Origin: Sutterella wadsworthensis 2_1_59BFAA | Lineage (GTDB): Bacteria > Pseudomonadota > Gammaproteobacteria > Burkholderiales > Burkholderiaceae_F | Direction: 5' to 3' | Assembly: GCF_000297775.1 (NCBI RefSeq) | Contig: NZ_JH815513.1 | Location: 421,286-455,034, forward strand | Length of the DNA: 33,749 nucleotides | Shown here: positions 32,344 to 33,749 of the stretch, one piece after another | How the letters are laid out: the number at the start of each line of letters is the position of its first letter | Position numbering within the stretch: position 1 is the first letter of the stretch | Program-made: the position numbers and the translations under genes | The notes under the pieces: generated by a model | Seen by the model: the letters and a program-made list of their open reading frames with translations, nothing else | Told to the model about the DNA's origin: nothing | Databases searched by the model: none

Positions 32344-32382
32344 ATGGAGCTTCTTTTTCAACACGGGCTCCACACAAAATGA
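32344..32382 (+). CDS. Possible 12-codon upstream frame overlapping the aminotransferase start
   Basis: An ATG at 32344 opens MELLFQHGLHTK and stops at TGA 32380-32382, overlapping the aminotransferase ATG as ATGA. A 6-bp hairpin TGGAGC/GCTCCA (32345-32372) lies within it. The main gene has no Shine-Dalgarno, so coupling to this frame is possible, but no Shine-Dalgarno is seen for the small frame either. Speculative. Confidence 0.3.
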   Translation: MELLFQHGLHTK

Positions 32383-33575
32383 CTCGCGAATACTTTGCTT
32401 CCCTTGAACCCCGTCCTGACGATCCCATTCTCGGCCTCGTTGAACTCTACAAGAACGATCCCCGCGACACGAAGGTCAACCTCGGCGTCGGCATCTACCT
32501 CGACAACGAAGGCAGGCTTCCGCTCATGAAGGCCGTCGGCGCGGCCGAACAGCGCCTCGCCCAACGCGGCGCTCCGCACGGCTACATCCCGATGTCGGGC
32601 CTTCCCGCCTACTGCGCCGCCATCCAGAAGCTCGTCTTCGGCGCCACGAACGAAGCCGTCCTCTCGGGCCGCATCGCTACCATCCAGTCTCTCGGCGGCA
32701 CGGGCGCGCTCCGTCTAGGCGCAGTGTTCGCGCACGAATACCTCGGCCTCACGAAGGCCGTCGTCTCCAACCCCACCTGGGGCAACCACATCACGCTTTT
32801 TGAGCACGCAGGCCTCAAGGTCGACCGCTACCCCTACCTCAACAAGGAGAAGAACGGCGTCGACTTCGAAGCCATGAAGGCCTGTCTCGAGGGCCTCGAG
32901 GCCGGCACGGTCGTGCTTCTGCACGCCTGCTGCCACAACCCGACCGGCTACGACCTCAACGCCGAGCAGTGGGCCGAGGTCACGAGGATCATTCAGGAAC
33001 GCGACCTGCTTCCCTTCCTCGACATCGCCTATCAGGGCTTCGGCTCCGGCCTTGACGACGACGCAGCCGCCGTCCGCGCCCTGTGCGCCGCCGGCGTCTC
33101 CTTCATGGTCAGTTCCTCCTGCTCGAAGAACTTCGGCCTCTACGGCGAACGTGCGGGCGGTCTGCATGTCGTCACTCCCAACGCAGACGAAGCCGCAGTG
33201 GTCACCTCCATCATCAAGGCCATCGTCCGCGCCGAATACTCCAACCCTGCCACGCACGGCGCCGCTATCGTCAACGAAGTCCTCAACGACGAAGAGCTCT
33301 ACGCCGTCTGGGAGGATGAGGTGACCGGCATGCGCACCCGCATCCGCTCCATGCGCGAGAGCCTGGTCGCCGCGGGCGAGGCCGTCGGCGCCGACCTCTC
33401 CTTCGCCGTCCGTCAGGCGGGCATGTTCTCGTTCACAGGCCTCAACGCCGAACAGATGCTCGCACTGCGTGAGAAGTACGGCGTCTACGGCGTGGCCAAC
33501 GGCCGCATTTGCATCGCCGGCCTCAACACTGAAAATGTAACCTACGTCGCCAAAGCGATTGCAGGAGTAAGATAA
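32379..33575 (+). CDS. tyrB: Aromatic amino acid / aspartate aminotransferase (class I)
   Basis: The 398-residue PLP enzyme of the AAT Ia family has HNPTGYDL (Asn187, Gly191 region), Asp215 and Tyr218 in FLDIAYQGF, the PLP lysine Lys250 in SSCSKNFGLYGERAGG, and the phosphate-binding Arg258. It exchanges amino groups between 2-oxoglutarate and aspartate or aromatic amino acids. Motifs cannot separate AspC from TyrB. Betaproteobacterial genes divergent from uvrB are usually called aromatic aminotransferase, hence the symbol. MTREYFASLEPRPDDPILG is the typical start; the open frame extends 16 codons further upstream without support. Confidence 0.9.
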   Translation: MTREYFASLEPRPDDPILGLVELYKNDPRDTKVNLGVGIYLDNEGRLPLMKAVGAAEQRLAQRGAPHGYIPMSGLPAYCAAIQKLVFGATNEAVLSGRIATIQSLGGTGALRLGAVFAHEYLGLTKAVVSNPTWGNHITLFEHAGLKVDRYPYLNKEKNGVDFEAMKACLEGLEAGTVVLLHACCHNPTGYDLNAEQWAEVTRIIQERDLLPFLDIAYQGFGSGLDDDAAAVRALCAAGVSFMVSSSCSKNFGLYGERAGGLHVVTPNADEAAVVTSIIKAIVRAEYSNPATHGAAIVNEVLNDEELYAVWEDEVTGMRTRIRSMRESLVAAGEAVGADLSFAVRQAGMFSFTGLNAEQMLALREKYGVYGVANGRICIAGLNTENVTYVAKAIAGVR

Positions 33576-33597
33576 GAAGAAAAAATCGGCACGAGGC

Positions 33598-33617
33598 ATA
33601 CCGTGTTTATGGTATTT
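33598..33617 (+). terminator. Weak terminator-like hairpin after tyrB
   Basis: ATACC/GGTAT around GTGTTTAT is followed by TTTT. The stem is only 5 bp and AT-rich, so function is doubtful. Confidence 0.35.
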
Positions 33618-33630
33618 TCAAGAAATTCTC

Positions 33631-33660
33631 TTGCCAAAGACTCAAAGTCTCCGATATACT
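33631..33660 (+). promoter_or_regulatory. Promoter of tRNA-Asn
   Basis: TTGCCA (33631-33636), an 18-bp spacer and TATACT (33655-33660) end 13 bp before the tRNA. The spacer contains a short inverted repeat, AGACT-CAA-AGTCT. Confidence 0.75.
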
Positions 33661-33673
33661 TCGTGTCCTTGAT

Positions 33674-33749
33674 TCCCCGATAGCTCAGTCGGTAGAGCGA
33701 CGGACTGTTAATCCGCAGGTCGCTGGTTCGAGCCCAGCTCGGGGAGCCA
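33674..33749 (+). tRNA. tRNA-Asn (anticodon GTT)
   Basis: The 76-nt gene runs to the window edge: acceptor TCCCCGA/TCGGGGA, D-arm GCTC/GAGC, anticodon loop CTGTTAA giving GTT, T-arm GCTGG-TTCGAGC-CCAGC, and encoded CCA. It is complete. Confidence 0.97.

Overview
The window looks like the chromosome of an anaerobic or microaerophilic, GC-rich betaproteobacterium of the order Burkholderiales. A gut Sutterellaceae member is the most likely source (inference). The reasons are betaproteobacterial gene orders (recJ-prfB-lysS; low-molecular-weight phosphatase-iscRSUA-hscBA-fdx-iscX; uvrB divergent from an aromatic aminotransferase), one LolC/E-type permease, an autotransporter, and a cluster resembling the anaerobe-specific 'orange protein' system. 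No insertion sequence, prophage, CRISPR array or rRNA was found.

Layout. 1-3.9 kb, minus strand: two tandem tRNA-Val(GAC) genes, then thrS-infC-rpmI-rplT. Between the tRNAs and thrS is a 14-codon open frame with three consecutive ACA (Thr) codons. Mutually exclusive RNA pairings and an intrinsic terminator follow it, 24 nt before thrS; this looks like ribosome-mediated attenuation of threonyl-tRNA synthetase. infC starts on a non-canonical codon, and a perfect 12-bp terminator hairpin separates infC from rpmI. 4.0-8.4 kb, minus: relA (hydrolase-dead ppGpp synthetase) and an autotransporter with an unfamiliar acidic passenger. 8.7-13.5 kb, minus: lolC/E-lolD-tatD-(ACT protein)-(DUF711 protein). 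13.6-20.0 kb, plus: a conserved hypothetical, recJ, prfB with its programmed +1 frameshift, lysS and a Nudix hydrolase.

20.1-23.5 kb, plus: a compact five-gene operon. It encodes a DUF134 (HTH)-NifX-like fusion, two overlapping MinD/Mrp-type ATPases each with an inserted 2x[4Fe-4S] ferredoxin domain, a NifX-like protein with a Cys/His tail, and a 122-residue protein of unknown function. Its strong promoter carries a perfect 16-bp palindrome over the -10. This is the best candidate for a little-described accessory system: probably a metal-sulfur cluster assembly or redox machine related to the ORP complex of Desulfovibrio, but under a self-encoded DUF134 regulator.

23.5-29.9 kb, minus: the complete isc operon in Escherichia coli order, with an IscR type-1 box over the promoter, and a phosphatase gene. 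30.1-33.7 kb: uvrB (minus), an aromatic/aspartate aminotransferase (plus) and a complete tRNA-Asn at the right edge.

All calls come from reading the sequence. No similarity search or folding program was run, so RNA structures are hand-found pairings and family names rest on motifs and gene order.
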